DNA from: CBDCZY01 sp965224745
Lineage (GTDB): Bacteria; Pseudomonadota; Gammaproteobacteria; Methylococcales; Methylomonadaceae
Assembly: GCA_965224745.1 (NCBI GenBank)
Contig: CBDCZY010000002.1
Span: 310,001-374,000, forward strand
DNA length: 64,000 nt
Reading direction: 5' to 3'
The notes below the pieces were generated by a model. It saw only the letters and a program-made list of their open reading frames with translations, ran no database searches and was not told the origin of the DNA. The translations under genes and the position numbers were made by a program. The first letter of the stretch is position 1. Each line of letters begins with the position of its first letter. Shown in pieces: positions 26,481 through 37,457 of the stretch.

Positions 26481-29400
26481 CTAAGGCACTGAAGTTTTCA
26501 AATTCAAAACAGGCGCATTAGATGAATTGGCCGTAGCAAACTCCCAATAATGATAATTTGAAACGTCTAATGAGTCTGGATTAAGTCTCAGAAAAAGATA
26601 GTCACCTCCTGTTGCTCCTGCTTGATATTGCAAGTTAATGAAAGTTGATAATTTAACTTGACCAACTTCATCTATTTTCAGCGAACCAATTGAACTTGAT
26701 TTCGTTGCAAAGTCATCCTGTATGGCAGTTACTCCACTTAAATCACTATTGAAATCACCTTGATAAAAATCCGAAGGCATGACCGTTGCTGACTTACTAA
26801 AGCTTAACCCATAAAGATCAACATTTCCTTGAGGATTATTAGCAATATTCAATAAGTTAACATCAAGTGAAGCAGTAACAACACTCTCGCCTGATTGCAA
26901 GTCTGGTAATTGAAAAACCATAACAAAAGAGGCATCTTGTTGTCCTGTCGCACCTCCAACTCGAGCCACTGACTGGCCAATCCAGTTAAGTTTCCCATCA
27001 CTATATATCTCTTGGTCACTCTGCAAGCCTATTAATGATAAGTTTTGCCCTTTAAAGCTTGAATCATCAGGCTCGTCTGGAGTGATCGGGGTGGTTTTAT
27101 CGCTATTTGAAACTGTTAACGTCAGAAAAGGAACATAGTCAGAATTTGCTGTAGCAAAGTTCCAATAATGATAGTTTTTAACATTGACCTCATCCGGATT
27201 TAGCCGAATGAACACGTAGTCCCCACCTGTAGCTCCTGCTTCGTATTGTGAGTTAATATAAGCCGTGAGGTTAATTTTCCCAGCCGTATCGGATGTCAGC
27301 CAACCGCCTACTTGACTAATCGGGGTCACAAAGTTATCTTGAATCCCGCTTCCACTAGTCAAACCGCTACCATAAGGACCCTGATAATAATCTGAAGCCA
27401 ATACCGTCGGCGAATCTCTGAAACCTAAGCCATAAACATCCACATGGCCTTGAGGATTATTAGCTATATTGAACAAATGCACATCAAGGGATGCCGAAAC
27501 TATATTTTCATCGGAATCTAGCTCTGGTAGCTGAAAAACCATAATATACGAGCTATCTTTTGACCCTGTTGCACCCCCAACTCGCGCAGATGACTGACCA
27601 ATCCATTTAAAGTTTCCGTCACTATAAATTTCTTGGTCGTTTTTTAAACCAGGTAAAACTAAAGTATCTAAAGAAGTTGAAGGAGGGTCAACTACATCCG
27701 GTTGGTCCTTTTCCTTATCTGATAGTGTCAATGTCAATAAAGGTGCATCATCTGAATTTGCTGTAGCAAAACTCCAATAATGGTAACTGCTTACATCGGC
27801 AGCATCCGGGCTCAATCGTAGAAAGATATAATCGCCACTAACTGCACCCGCTGAATATTGGGCGTTGATATAGGCTGTTAAATTCACTTTTCCTGCAGCA
27901 TCAGTTTTCAGCAAACCAATTGAACTAGAAGAAGTGACAAAGTCATTTTGAATACCTGTTTCATTGGCCAAACTGTTGTTATAGGCACCTTGATAAAAAT
28001 CCGATGCTAATACTGTTGAGCTATTTCTGAAACCTAGTCCATAAAGATCAATATTGCCTTGTGGATTGTTTGCCATATTGAGCAAAGCAACATTAAGAGA
28101 GGCAGAAAGAACAGTTTGACCTGCTTCTATCTCTGGCAACTGAAACACCATAATGAAAGAAGCATCTTGTGACCCAGTTGCACCTCCAACCCGCGCTGAT
28201 GACTGGCCTACCCACTTAAGGTTTCCATCGCTATAAACTTCTTGGTCATTCGCGATACCAGGAACAAGAACATTTTCCCCTTTAGAGGGGTCATTCGGAT
28301 CTGTTGGATCTGTTGGATCTGTTGGATCTGTTGGATCTGTTGGATCTGTTGGATCTGTTGGATCTGTTGGATCTGTTGGATCTGTTGGATCTGTTGGATC
28401 TGTTGGATCTGTTGGATCTGTTGGATCTGTTGGATCTGTTGGATCTGTTGGATCTGTTGGATCTGTTGGATCTGTTGGATCTGTTGGATCTGTTGGATCT
28501 GTTGGATCTGTTGGATCTGTTGGATCTGTTGGATCTGTTGGATCTGTTGGATCTGTTGGATCTGTTGGATCTGTTGGATCTGTTGGATCTGTTGGATCTG
28601 TTGGATCTGTTGGATCTGTTGGATCTGTTGGATCTGTTGGATCCTCATTTTGACTATCTTCACAGCTTTCTTTGATCGGGGCAGTAGAGATGCTACGAAC
28701 TGGATCATCGCTTCCTTTACCCGCTCCAACACCTAATGTGCCGTCATTGGCTGAACCACTCTCATCTACCACTACTTGCCCGCTCTCATTAAATGTCCAA
28801 TAAGCCGCTAATCCAGGACTACCCGTCGCTACGCTTTGATTGTAGTTAGCATTTATCTCAGAGCCACTCCGAGCCTCATTCCATACCCGTACTTCATCAA
28901 TCTCTCCTGCCAAGTGACCACTAGAACTAAGATTCCCACGTCCCAATGCTTGCACTGGAAAGCTGCCCGACCAAGTACCTGTTCCATCCAGCAATCCATT
29001 CAGATATAGCGTTACATTTGACCCTGACCTGGTGATCGCTACATGCGTCCACGTATCCGGCTGTACGACTGTATCTGCAATGACTGCATCTAAAGGGGTT
29101 GATGCCGTATACAATCGCGCTTGTCCTCCAAAAAAGTTGATATCTTTTCCACCACCTTCTTGACCAACTAAAGCATCATGGTTATCTATACCTGGCGCTA
29201 ACTTGACCCATGCCTCAATCGTAAAATCACCGGGCAACACTAAATTAGGAACATTGACCCAATCATCAACACCATCTAGCGCTAAACTCATACCGCAACT
29301 GCCATTCGCTTGAATAATAGAAACAGTCACCGTAGCTACATTGGAGACCGCTCCTAAATCATCTTCCACCGTATACGTAAACGTATCATCCGCTGTTGCC

Positions 29401-32400
29401 GTGCCGTCATCAGTATAGGTAATCGCACCAGTTAATGCATCAATACTGGTTGTACCATGACTCGGTTCCGTTACAACGGTCACTGTTCCCGGAACCAATG
29501 CACCATCAGTCGCTGTGTCGTTATCCAACACATCAACCGATACCGAAGCATTGGGATCGACTGGTCCAGTACTGTCATCTTGTGCAACTGGGGCAACAGT
29601 TTCACCCAATGTATTAACAGTAACAATGACACTATCGACTGCCTCATGCCCTTGACCATCATCTATTTTCAAAGAAACTGTATGCGCACCCACATCAAAA
29701 GAGGCGTTAATACTTTGCCCGGTTCCCAATAGGATAGTACCTTCACTCCATGTATAAGTTAAGCTATCCCCATCTGGATCAGAAGATAAACTTCCGTCAA
29801 GCGCGATCACTTCAACACCATCACCATCAATATCAGTGATCTGTTGATCCGCACCTGCATTTGCCACCGGCGAACGATTTCCCGCTGGCAACCCATCTGT
29901 GTACCAAACAATTACATTCTTGGTTTCTATATTCGAACCATGAGCATTAACCCCTATTCTAGCAAGTTCGCTCGGAGTAGGCTGCCATGGAAAACTACTA
30001 TAATCGACCTCGAACTGATCCAAAACTTCGCCGTACAAACTCATGACCTTTCCTGTCACCCATTTTGGACTAAATGAGCCATTAAGTCGTGTATTGACAT
30101 CAACTCGATAGATATAACTGGTAAAGGGTTGAGCCCATCCTGCATTGTGTTGGCCAATCGCTTGAAAGACGCCACTCTGGTATCCCATGTACTTAACCAG
30201 ACCGTTGGCTGCACCGTTAGTCAAATCTAAGTTTAACGCCCACGAGTTGATAAGATCAGAAGTTGGCTGCTCATCTTGCAAGAAATGTATGGCGTAGGAT
30301 TGAACACCGCCTATCGTATTAATTTTAAAAGTGGTTTGTACCGCATACGACCGTGTAATATCAATGGCCGTATTCAATCTTGTAAGATGTTGGTTGTCAG
30401 CACCTCCTGTTATTGTTATTTTTTCAGGCGTTACCGTAAACGGGAATGATGATGTAGCCGGCTGTTGAACGACCCAAGAACCCGGCGTGTTTCCACTATG
30501 AAATTCATCAGCAATTACCGTAGCAGGATCCGGCGTAGGATGTGGCAATGGAACAAGAACCTCTCCACACCCACCTATTAATGGTACTTCTGATATGGTT
30601 CTGTTGGGATCGTCTTTACCCAAGCTGGCATCAGCTCCTAATGAACCATCATTACCTGAATCACTAGAGTCTATGACGACTTGTCCCCCTTGGTCGAATT
30701 TCCAATAGGCAACAAGACCAGGCTGGGGTGAAAGATCCATTTGATTATAATTCTGATTAATTTCAGAAGCAGTTCTCGCAATATTCCAGAGACGCACTTC
30801 GTCCATTTCCCCTCCAAACTGACCCTTATGGCTAATCGCGCCTCGTCCCAACGCTTTTGGCATAAAAACACCCGACCAGATTCCCTCCCCATCTTCCAAG
30901 CCATTATAAAAAGCTGTTAATGTACTTCCAGAACGAGTAATTGCTACATGGGTCCATTGGCCAGCCGCTATCGGGGTATTAGCCGTTACTCTATCCGAAT
31001 CGGCAAATAAGCGCATTTTCCCTTCAAAAAAATTGATGTCCTGACCAAATCCATCTTCGCCAACAAGCGCATCTTTATTATCAATACCGGGCGCTAATTT
31101 AATCCATGCCTCGATAGTAAAGTCACCTGCAAACGATTGATCAGGAATATTAATCCAGTCGCTAGTTCCGTCGAAAGCTACACTATTACCGCAAGTATTA
31201 TCGGTAATGTTAATCGACACTGTAGCTTCATTTGAAACGGCTCCATTATTATCTAACACCGTATAAGTGAAGCTGTCGGTAGTCCCCGTTCCATCGTGGC
31301 TGTAGGTGATCGAACCAGTGGCTGAATCAAAAGTCAAGGAACCTTGCTGAGGTTGTTGAATGACCGATACGCTACCATTGTCAAGCGTACCATCACTGTC
31401 GATGTCATTGCTCAAAACATCAATAACTTGACTGGTATTCATCCCGAGTGTTACTTCATCAGCAAATGCCAAAGGAGATGCGTTAGACGTTGAGCTACAC
31501 TTTCCTACTGTACTATAGTTCGCTGTTACCGCTTCATTTTGAAGCGGTATCGTATATATATAAGAAGCTGGACTGCCATTCGACCAGCTGTCGAAACTGT
31601 ATAGCGTGTTATTTACGCAGGCCGTTTGCGGGGCGGTGATAACATTTTTAAAATCTATTACATTGTTATAAACAGTCGGTGCCGTGAAGATTTCAGTATC
31701 AACAAAAAAGGAAATTCCAGCCGGTTGTGAATTAAATGTAATGTTGGATTTTTCTGGTGTGATATTGACTAATTTTGTCGTCTTCAATCCATCCGCATCG
31801 GTTACCTCAACACTTAACTGAAAACCTGTGTCGCCATTAAAGGAGTGCCCGGAATTGGGTATAACCAACGTGCCGGAAGAACCAGAGATTGGTCCAATTT
31901 CAGGATGTGTATGATTATTATGGGTAAACAAAACCGTCCATTGATAACTATTATCTGTCAGCTTGCCGTCGTCATTGGCGGTGGCTGAAAAATTGATGGT
32001 ATCTCCTGAGCGGAACAATAAACCATTAGCCGGTTCACTAATGGCAACAGTCGGTGGTGAACCAACAGTAATGGTTATCGGCGACTCTAAGGTCGTCGTT
32101 TTACCATTAAGAGTAGTCTCACTAACCTGTAGGAACGCTTGGTAAGTACCATTGGCAGCATAGTCATGGGAGACATTTGCCCCGGTTGCCTGCTGGCCAT
32201 CTCCAAAAATCCAGAGATAGTCTAATGGATCACCTTCAGGGTCAGTTGCCGTCGCAGTGAATGTAACCATTAACGGCGCGCCGCCTTTAGTTATATTAGC
32301 TGCCGCTGTAGTAATTTCGGGCGCTTGGTTACCGTCGTTATAGCTAATTCTTCTTAAAGCGCCTGAGTTGGGATCAAAATTAAAATTGCTGGCAATTTGG

Positions 32401-33554
32401 ACAAAATAAAGAGCACCATCAGGGCCCTGCTTGATATCAACCACCAAGCCAGCCTCCTTAATGCCATTCTCAAAAACATTGTCGGCTATAACGTTTCCGT
32501 TACTATCTAAAGTTAAGTAGCGAATAAAAGTTTGAGAGTAGTCGCCATAAAAGTAGGCGCCGTAATAAGGTTGCTGAGGAAACTGGTCTCCACGATAAAC
32601 AACACCGCCTATAATTGCAGTCCCTGCATTAACACCAAAATCCATGTGCTCATGAGTGAAGAGGGGAAGATCGTAATTGGGGTTAGCCGGATCACAGAGA
32701 AAACCCTCACAAAAAGGCCATCCATAATTGGCGCCAGCCCGACCTATATGTATATCTTCATTTGAATCATTGGTATTACCACCCACTTCACCAATAAACA
32801 GACGTGGCCCAATAGAACCGGCCAGAGGAATGTCCCAACGAGAACGAAACGGGTTTCTCAAACCATAGGCCCAAATTTCATCTAAATTGGGACCTGCTCC
32901 ATCAATGAACGGGTTATCGGCAGGAATAGTTCCATCGGTGGCAACCCGGATGATTTTACCGCCTGCTTTGGTTAAATCTTGAGCAACGGTTCCGGTGAAT
33001 TGCTCACCTGTGGTCAAATACAGATGACCGTCTGGGCCAATACTTAATCCTCCGCCTTGATGAAATAAATCAACGAATGGATTCGGATCTTTCCATACAA
33101 CAAATTCGCTGGCTAAGCTTGCAGTATTGGTACTCCCATCATGTGTAAATCGAGAAATATATAATCTTTGGTCAGAGGCTCGATGATACACGGCGTAAAT
33201 AAAAGGATTTGTGGCAAAATTGGGGTCGACCACTATATCCAGCAGTCCGCGTTCTCCTATTGCATTTATATTATTAATAGTTAAGTAAGACGAACTAACA
33301 GGGGAAGGCTTTTGCGGATCAAGAATAAAAATTTGTCCAGTTTGCTGAGCCACCAGGGCATGACCATCTGGCAAAAACACCACCGAAATAGGCTTGTTAA
33401 ATCCTGATTTAACCACCTGATTTTGAAAAAATTTCGGCAACGCATAGAGCTTACCGGAGAACGACAGAAAAACTAAATAAAACACCATCAACAATGCTAT
33501 TTTTTTGAATTCTGTCAGTATAGAATTCTCTTTGTTTTCTATTCCTGGTTTCAT
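26481..33554 (-). CDS. Giant exported PQQ-sugar-dehydrogenase-like protein with (DPT)38 linker and DNRLRE-like repeats
   Basis: 2357 residues, paralogous to its two neighbours. Signal/anchor (about 17-40), PQQ-dehydrogenase propeller (about 45-415; FHQGGGLSIGPDGHLYLTTG, YGLRNPFRSRWDIPLAG), PKD, Ig-like region, SFDSWSNG module, Big_9 and LamG (about 790-990). A jelly-roll-like domain (about 1015-1250), a second PKD, a Big_9 and a second LamG (about 1430-1635) follow, then a DPT tripeptide repeated 38 times. Last come three beta-rich repeats of about 190 residues (SDGNLKWVGQSSARVGGATG, SDGNFKWIGQSSARVGGATG, SDGKLNWIGQSVARVGGATG), similar to DNRLRE/disaggregatase-type modules. The upstream GAGG...ATG context matches that of the 2886-codon gene. 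It is probably an extracellular or surface protein, with the substrate unknown. Confidence 0.87.
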   Translation of the reverse strand: MKPGIENKENSILTEFKKIALLMVFYLVFLSFSGKLYALPKFFQNQVVKSGFNKPISVVFLPDGHALVAQQTGQIFILDPQKPSPVSSSYLTINNINAIGERGLLDIVVDPNFATNPFIYAVYHRASDQRLYISRFTHDGSTNTASLASEFVVWKDPNPFVDLFHQGGGLSIGPDGHLYLTTGEQFTGTVAQDLTKAGGKIIRVATDGTIPADNPFIDGAGPNLDEIWAYGLRNPFRSRWDIPLAGSIGPRLFIGEVGGNTNDSNEDIHIGRAGANYGWPFCEGFLCDPANPNYDLPLFTHEHMDFGVNAGTAIIGGVVYRGDQFPQQPYYGAYFYGDYSQTFIRYLTLDSNGNVIADNVFENGIKEAGLVVDIKQGPDGALYFVQIASNFNFDPNSGALRRISYNDGNQAPEITTAAANITKGGAPLMVTFTATATDPEGDPLDYLWIFGDGQQATGANVSHDYAANGTYQAFLQVSETTLNGKTTTLESPITITVGSPPTVAISEPANGLLFRSGDTINFSATANDDGKLTDNSYQWTVLFTHNNHTHPEIGPISGSSGTLVIPNSGHSFNGDTGFQLSVEVTDADGLKTTKLVNITPEKSNITFNSQPAGISFFVDTEIFTAPTVYNNVIDFKNVITAPQTACVNNTLYSFDSWSNGSPASYIYTIPLQNEAVTANYSTVGKCSSTSNASPLAFADEVTLGMNTSQVIDVLSNDIDSDGTLDNGSVSVIQQPQQGSLTFDSATGSITYSHDGTGTTDSFTYTVLDNNGAVSNEATVSINITDNTCGNSVAFDGTSDWINIPDQSFAGDFTIEAWIKLAPGIDNKDALVGEDGFGQDINFFEGKMRLFADSDRVTANTPIAAGQWTHVAITRSGSTLTAFYNGLEDGEGIWSGVFMPKALGRGAISHKGQFGGEMDEVRLWNIARTASEINQNYNQMDLSPQPGLVAYWKFDQGGQVVIDSSDSGNDGSLGADASLGKDDPNRTISEVPLIGGCGEVLVPLPHPTPDPATVIADEFHSGNTPGSWVVQQPATSSFPFTVTPEKITITGGADNQHLTRLNTAIDITRSYAVQTTFKINTIGGVQSYAIHFLQDEQPTSDLINSWALNLDLTNGAANGLVKYMGYQSGVFQAIGQHNAGWAQPFTSYIYRVDVNTRLNGSFSPKWVTGKVMSLYGEVLDQFEVDYSSFPWQPTPSELARIGVNAHGSNIETKNVIVWYTDGLPAGNRSPVANAGADQQITDIDGDGVEVIALDGSLSSDPDGDSLTYTWSEGTILLGTGQSINASFDVGAHTVSLKIDDGQGHEAVDSVIVTVNTLGETVAPVAQDDSTGPVDPNASVSVDVLDNDTATDGALVPGTVTVVTEPSHGTTSIDALTGAITYTDDGTATADDTFTYTVEDDLGAVSNVATVTVSIIQANGSCGMSLALDGVDDWVNVPNLVLPGDFTIEAWVKLAPGIDNHDALVGQEGGGKDINFFGGQARLYTASTPLDAVIADTVVQPDTWTHVAITRSGSNVTLYLNGLLDGTGTWSGSFPVQALGRGNLSSSGHLAGEIDEVRVWNEARSGSEINANYNQSVATGSPGLAAYWTFNESGQVVVDESGSANDGTLGVGAGKGSDDPVRSISTAPIKESCEDSQNEDPTDPTDPTDPTDPTDPTDPTDPTDPTDPTDPTDPTDPTDPTDPTDPTDPTDPTDPTDPTDPTDPTDPTDPTDPTDPTDPTDPTDPTDPTDPTDPTDPTDPTDPTDPTDPTDPTDPNDPSKGENVLVPGIANDQEVYSDGNLKWVGQSSARVGGATGSQDASFIMVFQLPEIEAGQTVLSASLNVALLNMANNPQGNIDLYGLGFRNSSTVLASDFYQGAYNNSLANETGIQNDFVTSSSSIGLLKTDAAGKVNLTAYINAQYSAGAVSGDYIFLRLSPDAADVSSYHYWSFATANSDDAPLLTLTLSDKEKDQPDVVDPPSTSLDTLVLPGLKNDQEIYSDGNFKWIGQSSARVGGATGSKDSSYIMVFQLPELDSDENIVSASLDVHLFNIANNPQGHVDVYGLGFRDSPTVLASDYYQGPYGSGLTSGSGIQDNFVTPISQVGGWLTSDTAGKINLTAYINSQYEAGATGGDYVFIRLNPDEVNVKNYHYWNFATANSDYVPFLTLTVSNSDKTTPITPDEPDDSSFKGQNLSLIGLQSDQEIYSDGKLNWIGQSVARVGGATGQQDASFVMVFQLPDLQSGESVVTASLDVNLLNIANNPQGNVDLYGLSFSKSATVMPSDFYQGDFNSDLSGVTAIQDDFATKSSSIGSLKIDEVGQVKLSTFINLQYQAGATGGDYLFLRLNPDSLDVSNYHYWEFATANSSNAPVLNLKTSVP
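28297..28638 (-). repeat. 38 perfect copies of a 9-bp microsatellite encoding DPT
   Basis: GGATCTGTT on the plus strand is repeated 38 times without a single change, encoding (Asp-Pro-Thr)38 on the minus strand. Because the unit is 9 bp, copy-number change alters linker length without shifting the frame. The perfect identity points to recent slippage expansion. Confidence 0.97.
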
Positions 33555-34430
33555 GGAAACAACCTCTAGTATGACAAACTTGGTAAAAAATCCACATTAG
33601 CTATACTCAAGCACTAACTTTTTGACCTACTGCAAGTTAAACACTGGCTCGATTTCTGTGGAACTTAGGAAAGCCTGTTTTCACGGCCTCCTATTTTTAG
33701 AATAATTATTATTTACTATTGGCAATGCTTAACTTAGCAACCAATAGCATAGTTATAGCGCTACGGTTAATTCACTCGCAATGTATGCGCGATAATACTA
33801 GCGAACTAAAAACAAAAACCTACTCATTAAATTAGCAAATTAAACTTTATACCCAACCAACTTTTTTTGACAAGCAAAAACTCTTAGTTAATATTATAAG
33901 AATCCTTAAATTTTTTTAATGGCTTATGAGGTCTGGCAATAATATTCATTCGTACTCCTCAATATTACCGAGAAATCAAACTATGCGCTATTACCCATAG
34001 GTAGCAAAACATACTGACTATGTAGATAAAAAAATTTAACAAGTCTTCTATAAAGATCAAAAAAACCAGTCATGCTGACTGCTTCTATCAAAGCCTATAG
34101 CAAATGATCTTCCTGAATTCGAGGACTTTTTTTACTTTTTTCTCCATAACTTTTCAACTTGGAAAACTAAAAATTTTCGACCCAGCTATCATTCTAACCA
34201 TTACCAAATTCTTTAGATTTGGTTTATTAGGATGTTTCAACTCAAGAACGACGCCATCAATCATGATAATTTACCGTTTAGTATCAACAACATCGCCCCA
34301 GCTTTAACTGGGTTCTTCCTTATGGTCTTTTATTATGTGCTTACTTATATGAATGGAACATTAACAAACTTGCACTCTCAATGTTATATGAAATATCTTC
34401 TCTTCGAGCAAGCTTATAAAATTACTTCTT
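33555..34430. other. Intergenic stretch upstream of giant gene
   Basis: 876 bp of AT-rich DNA with no supported gene. The promoter of the 2357-codon gene should lie at its left end. No terminator, RNA or IS end was recognised until the IS1634 end at 34431. Confidence 0.4.
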
Positions 34431-35594
34431 AGCCCATCTTCGTGACTTATATTTACAATATCCTGTTATTTCAATAAGTTAAAATTTTCAATCTGTTTCA
34501 GTTGGCACTACAGATTTTTTTTATCGATAATTGTTTTACATTGACCAATGAGGTCGGGTTTAATATTCAAAGCCTCATAAATTTGTTTCTGACGTAGCTC
34601 CGCCTTCGTTGTTGTCCGCAGGTGAATCATTTTATGATCATCCGTTGGTAAGGTCATGGTGATACGTTGCTGTGTCGACATGATGTTGCGAATACTGTCC
34701 CAGCTTAAATGAATGCCCTGTTGCTTCAGTTGATAGCGCAGCGTATGCACCAGATGATAAGCCAGCAAAGTAATGAACAAGTGGCCGGTGACACGGTCTT
34801 CTTTTTGGTGGTAAACCGGGCGCAAGCCCAGTTCAGTTTTCAAGCTTCGAAAGGTGGCTTCGATCTCGGTCAGCATGATGTAGGTTGTCCACAGTTGTTC
34901 TTCAGACCAGTCGGGGATATTGGTTCTGAGGCAATAGACACCACAGTGTTGATCGTTCTGTTTACTTTGAGGTTCACGTTGCCATTCAAGCCGGATGGCG
35001 TTTTTTTTCTCGTCATCGGTTATGACGTCAATGCGGTAGTCTTGCGAAACCCGCCGGTTTTTTTCGCGCAGTCGACCGATCCGTTCCAGTATTTTGCTGT
35101 ATTTTTTGATCGTCCCTTTTTTGTTTAAGCCCGCATCAAGCTTGTTGAGTGCTTCTTCCATGCGAACATGGAAGCGGTTTCGGATAGCCTGCTCTTTTTT
35201 TTGTTTTTGTTCGGAGTGACAATAGAGCCGGGTTTCGTGGGTGTCTTGATCTGTTTCGCGATAAACACACACCTGACTGTGTTCGGTTTCTCTCACCATC
35301 ACAGCATCGTCCTGATCGGTGGGATTGATCACGGATCGCTCTCGACTGACCACCAGATAATGATAGCCCTGCTCGATTAACCAGGCGATGTTGTCGGCAC
35401 TGGCAATACCGGCATCCATGATGATCACAGGTTTTGTGACCTGCGGTAATGGCTGTATTTTTTGTAGTTCATCCAGCATTAACTCCAAGGTGCCCGGCTC
35501 ACTGGCATTACCCGGGAAAACCTGACTGCTCAGAGGAAATCCCTCACCATCCAACACCAGTCCCAGCGTCACCAAGGGACAATCACTGCGTTTT
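34431..35594 (-). mobile_element. IS1634-family element, copy B, truncated
   Basis: Nearly identical to bases 13831-14997 of copy A, with only scattered substitutions (AGCCTC for AGCTTC, CAGCGTC for CAGTGTC). It is cut at 35594 by the left end of an IS21 element. The matching N-terminal half of this copy is not in the window. Confidence 0.85.
34508..35594 (-). pseudogene. IS1634-family transposase, C-terminal part (copy B)
   Basis: About 360 residues, matching copy A from SDCPLVTLGLVLDGEG to the C-terminus including the ExxFRSLKTEL segment. The 5' part is lost at the IS21 junction. Not functional. Confidence 0.85.
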
Positions 35595-36191
35595 TGTTAG
35601 GCGACAATTAACCTGTCCGGTCAGACGACAATTATCTTGACCGGTTGAGTGTATAAACTGATAAGTACTTTTTACTCTTAGGAGGAAGTGACTTGTCCGG
35701 TAAACACATCACTCAATTACAGGAAAATAGTTATATGAAAAATCGTCAGACAGGTTGTACGCAGGAGACATCCGCAGCAAAAGCCGGCATCAGTGTTCGA
35801 TCAGGTTGCCGGATCGAAAAAGGTGAAAGAGCTGAACACAAAGAACGAAAGTGGCGAACGCGCAAAGATCCATTAGAAGCCGTATGGGACTCAGAACTGG
35901 TTCCGTTATTAGAAGATGAATCGTCCTTAACTGGCATTACCCTGTGGGAGCATCTGGATGAGCAGCATCCGGGAAAGTATCCAGAGAAATACCTTCGGAC
36001 ACTGCAAAGACGTGTTAAACACTGGCAGGCCACACAAGGCCCGGACAAAGAAGTCATGTTTCGTCAGTCGGTACCTGCGGGTCATCAGGGACTATCTGAT
36101 TTTACGCACCCCAATACCGTCATTACGATAGACGGGAAGGCGTTCGCACATTTACTGTACCAGTTTCGCCTGGCTTTTAGTGGTTGGCGTC
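35595..36191 (+). mobile_element. istA: IS21-family fragment (left end and istA start)
   Basis: Starts with TGTTAGGCGACAATTAACCT, identical to the outer end of the intact IS21 at 60746. The TTG-started istA (35693, preceded by AGGAGG) matches the intact copy for 166 residues, including the LEAVWDSELVPLLE and FTHPNTVITIDGKAFAHLLY segments. The IS3 element interrupts it after FSGWR at 36191. The rest of this istA is absent. Confidence 0.88.
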
Positions 36192-36256
36192 TGTAATGGT
36201 CTAATAATCTTGGAAGGATTTATAGCTTATAATCCAACCCAAAATTAGGATAAAAA

Positions 36257-36580
36257 ATGACCGAAATAACCACAGTAAAACCTAAAACAACCTTCATCAC
36301 AGAACAGCGTCTAGACTACGCTAAACTCATGGTAAATGAAGGATATACCAATAAGCAGGTAATGGAAATATCAGGAGCAGGTGACTCTGCTGTGAGGCGA
36401 TGGAAAAAGCAATATTTAGATGAACTCAAAGGTAATACACCTCAGGATAAGCAAGCGTTAACCCCAGAACAACAGAAAATACAAAGCCTAGAGAAGCAAT
36501 TATGGCGAGCTAAAAGGGATAATGAAATACTAAAAAAGGCCACAGCCTTCTTTGTTCGAGACAACAACAATCTGAATTGA
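36257..36580 (+). CDS. IS3-family transposase OrfA
   Basis: 107 residues, identical to the OrfA of copy 1 except Ile for Thr at residue 13. Helix-turn-helix and coiled-coil regions are intact. The AAAAAAG frameshift site is present at 36532-36538. Confidence 0.9.
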   Translation: MTEITTVKPKTTFITEQRLDYAKLMVNEGYTNKQVMEISGAGDSAVRRWKKQYLDELKGNTPQDKQALTPEQQKIQSLEKQLWRAKRDNEILKKATAFFVRDNNNLN

Positions 36581-37428
36581 TTGTTGAAATAAAGAAGGCT
36601 TCTCCAGGCTATCAAACAACAGAGCTTTGCACACTATTTAATATAGCTCTCAGTACACACTACTATCAGATTAATAATCAAATGAGCGATGAAGAACAAG
36701 AAACCATAGAACAAATTAAATTGATAGCCATTGAAACTCAGCATACCTATGGTAAACGAAGGACTCAGGTTGAATTAGCTAACAGAGGGATTGAAATAGG
36801 CGTTTATAAAACAGCTTCATTAATGAAAAAATCGAATGTCATTGCCATAAAACCTAAAAAGCGACACAGCTATCCAGCGGGAGAAGTCCACAAGAAAGCG
36901 GATCATTTACTTAAACGACAGTTTAATCCCAGTACTGTTCATACGCACTGGGTAGGTGACATTACCTACATTAAAACCTATACAGGCTGGAGCTATTTAG
37001 CTTGTATACTTGATCTTGGGTCAAGAGAAATTATGGGCTGGGCATTATCAGAAGAACCCAATGCAGAGCTTGCAAAGTCAGCATTAGAACATGCGATTAA
37101 TAAACACAAGCCAGATACTCAACAATTAATGTTTCATTCAGACCAAGGGGTTCAATATTCAGCCAATCTATTTGTTGATTATCTTCATGACTTGGATATA
37201 ACACAAAGTATGAGCCGTCGAGCTAATTGCTGGGATAATGCTGTGATGGAGCGGTTTTTTAGGAATTTAAAAACAGAGAGGCTGAACTATTTGAGTTTTA
37301 TTAATTACTCCTCTGTAGTCAGTGCTGTGACTAGCTATATTAGTTTCTATAACTATAAAAGGTTACATTCTGCTATTGATTATAAAACCCCTCATCAAAA
37401 AACCAAAGAAATGAAAAAAGCGGCTTAA
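36577..37428 (+). CDS. IS3-family transposase OrfB
   Basis: 283 residues, identical in sequence to copy 1, with the full DDE set (VGDITYI, HSDQGVQYS, VMERFFRNLKTE). The ORF is intact. Confidence 0.92.
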   Translation: MIVEIKKASPGYQTTELCTLFNIALSTHYYQINNQMSDEEQETIEQIKLIAIETQHTYGKRRTQVELANRGIEIGVYKTASLMKKSNVIAIKPKKRHSYPAGEVHKKADHLLKRQFNPSTVHTHWVGDITYIKTYTGWSYLACILDLGSREIMGWALSEEPNAELAKSALEHAINKHKPDTQQLMFHSDQGVQYSANLFVDYLHDLDITQSMSRRANCWDNAVMERFFRNLKTERLNYLSFINYSSVVSAVTSYISFYNYKRLHSAIDYKTPHQKTKEMKKAA

Positions 37429-37457
37429 AATCCTTCCAAGAAAACTTGACCATTACA

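Larger units (their letters stand above)
36192..37457 (+). mobile_element. IS3-family insertion sequence, copy 2
   Basis: 1266 bp, almost base-for-base the same as copy 1 (one change in orfA, Thr to Ile). The flanks do not match: GTC on the left (IS21) and GTT on the right (IS1634). This indicates recombination through the element instead of simple insertion. Confidence 0.92.

Noticed and set aside
26178..26521. Overlapping 64-71 codon ORFs between the giant genes
   Set aside because: Three frames open at once, no start signals or domain features; treated as non-coding.
28242..28736. Long ORFs on the plus strand and in other minus frames across the 9-bp repeat (ICWICW, LDLLDL, IQQIQQ)
   Set aside because: A perfect 9-bp repeat without stop codons keeps every frame open; only the DPT frame belongs to the giant gene and has domain neighbours.
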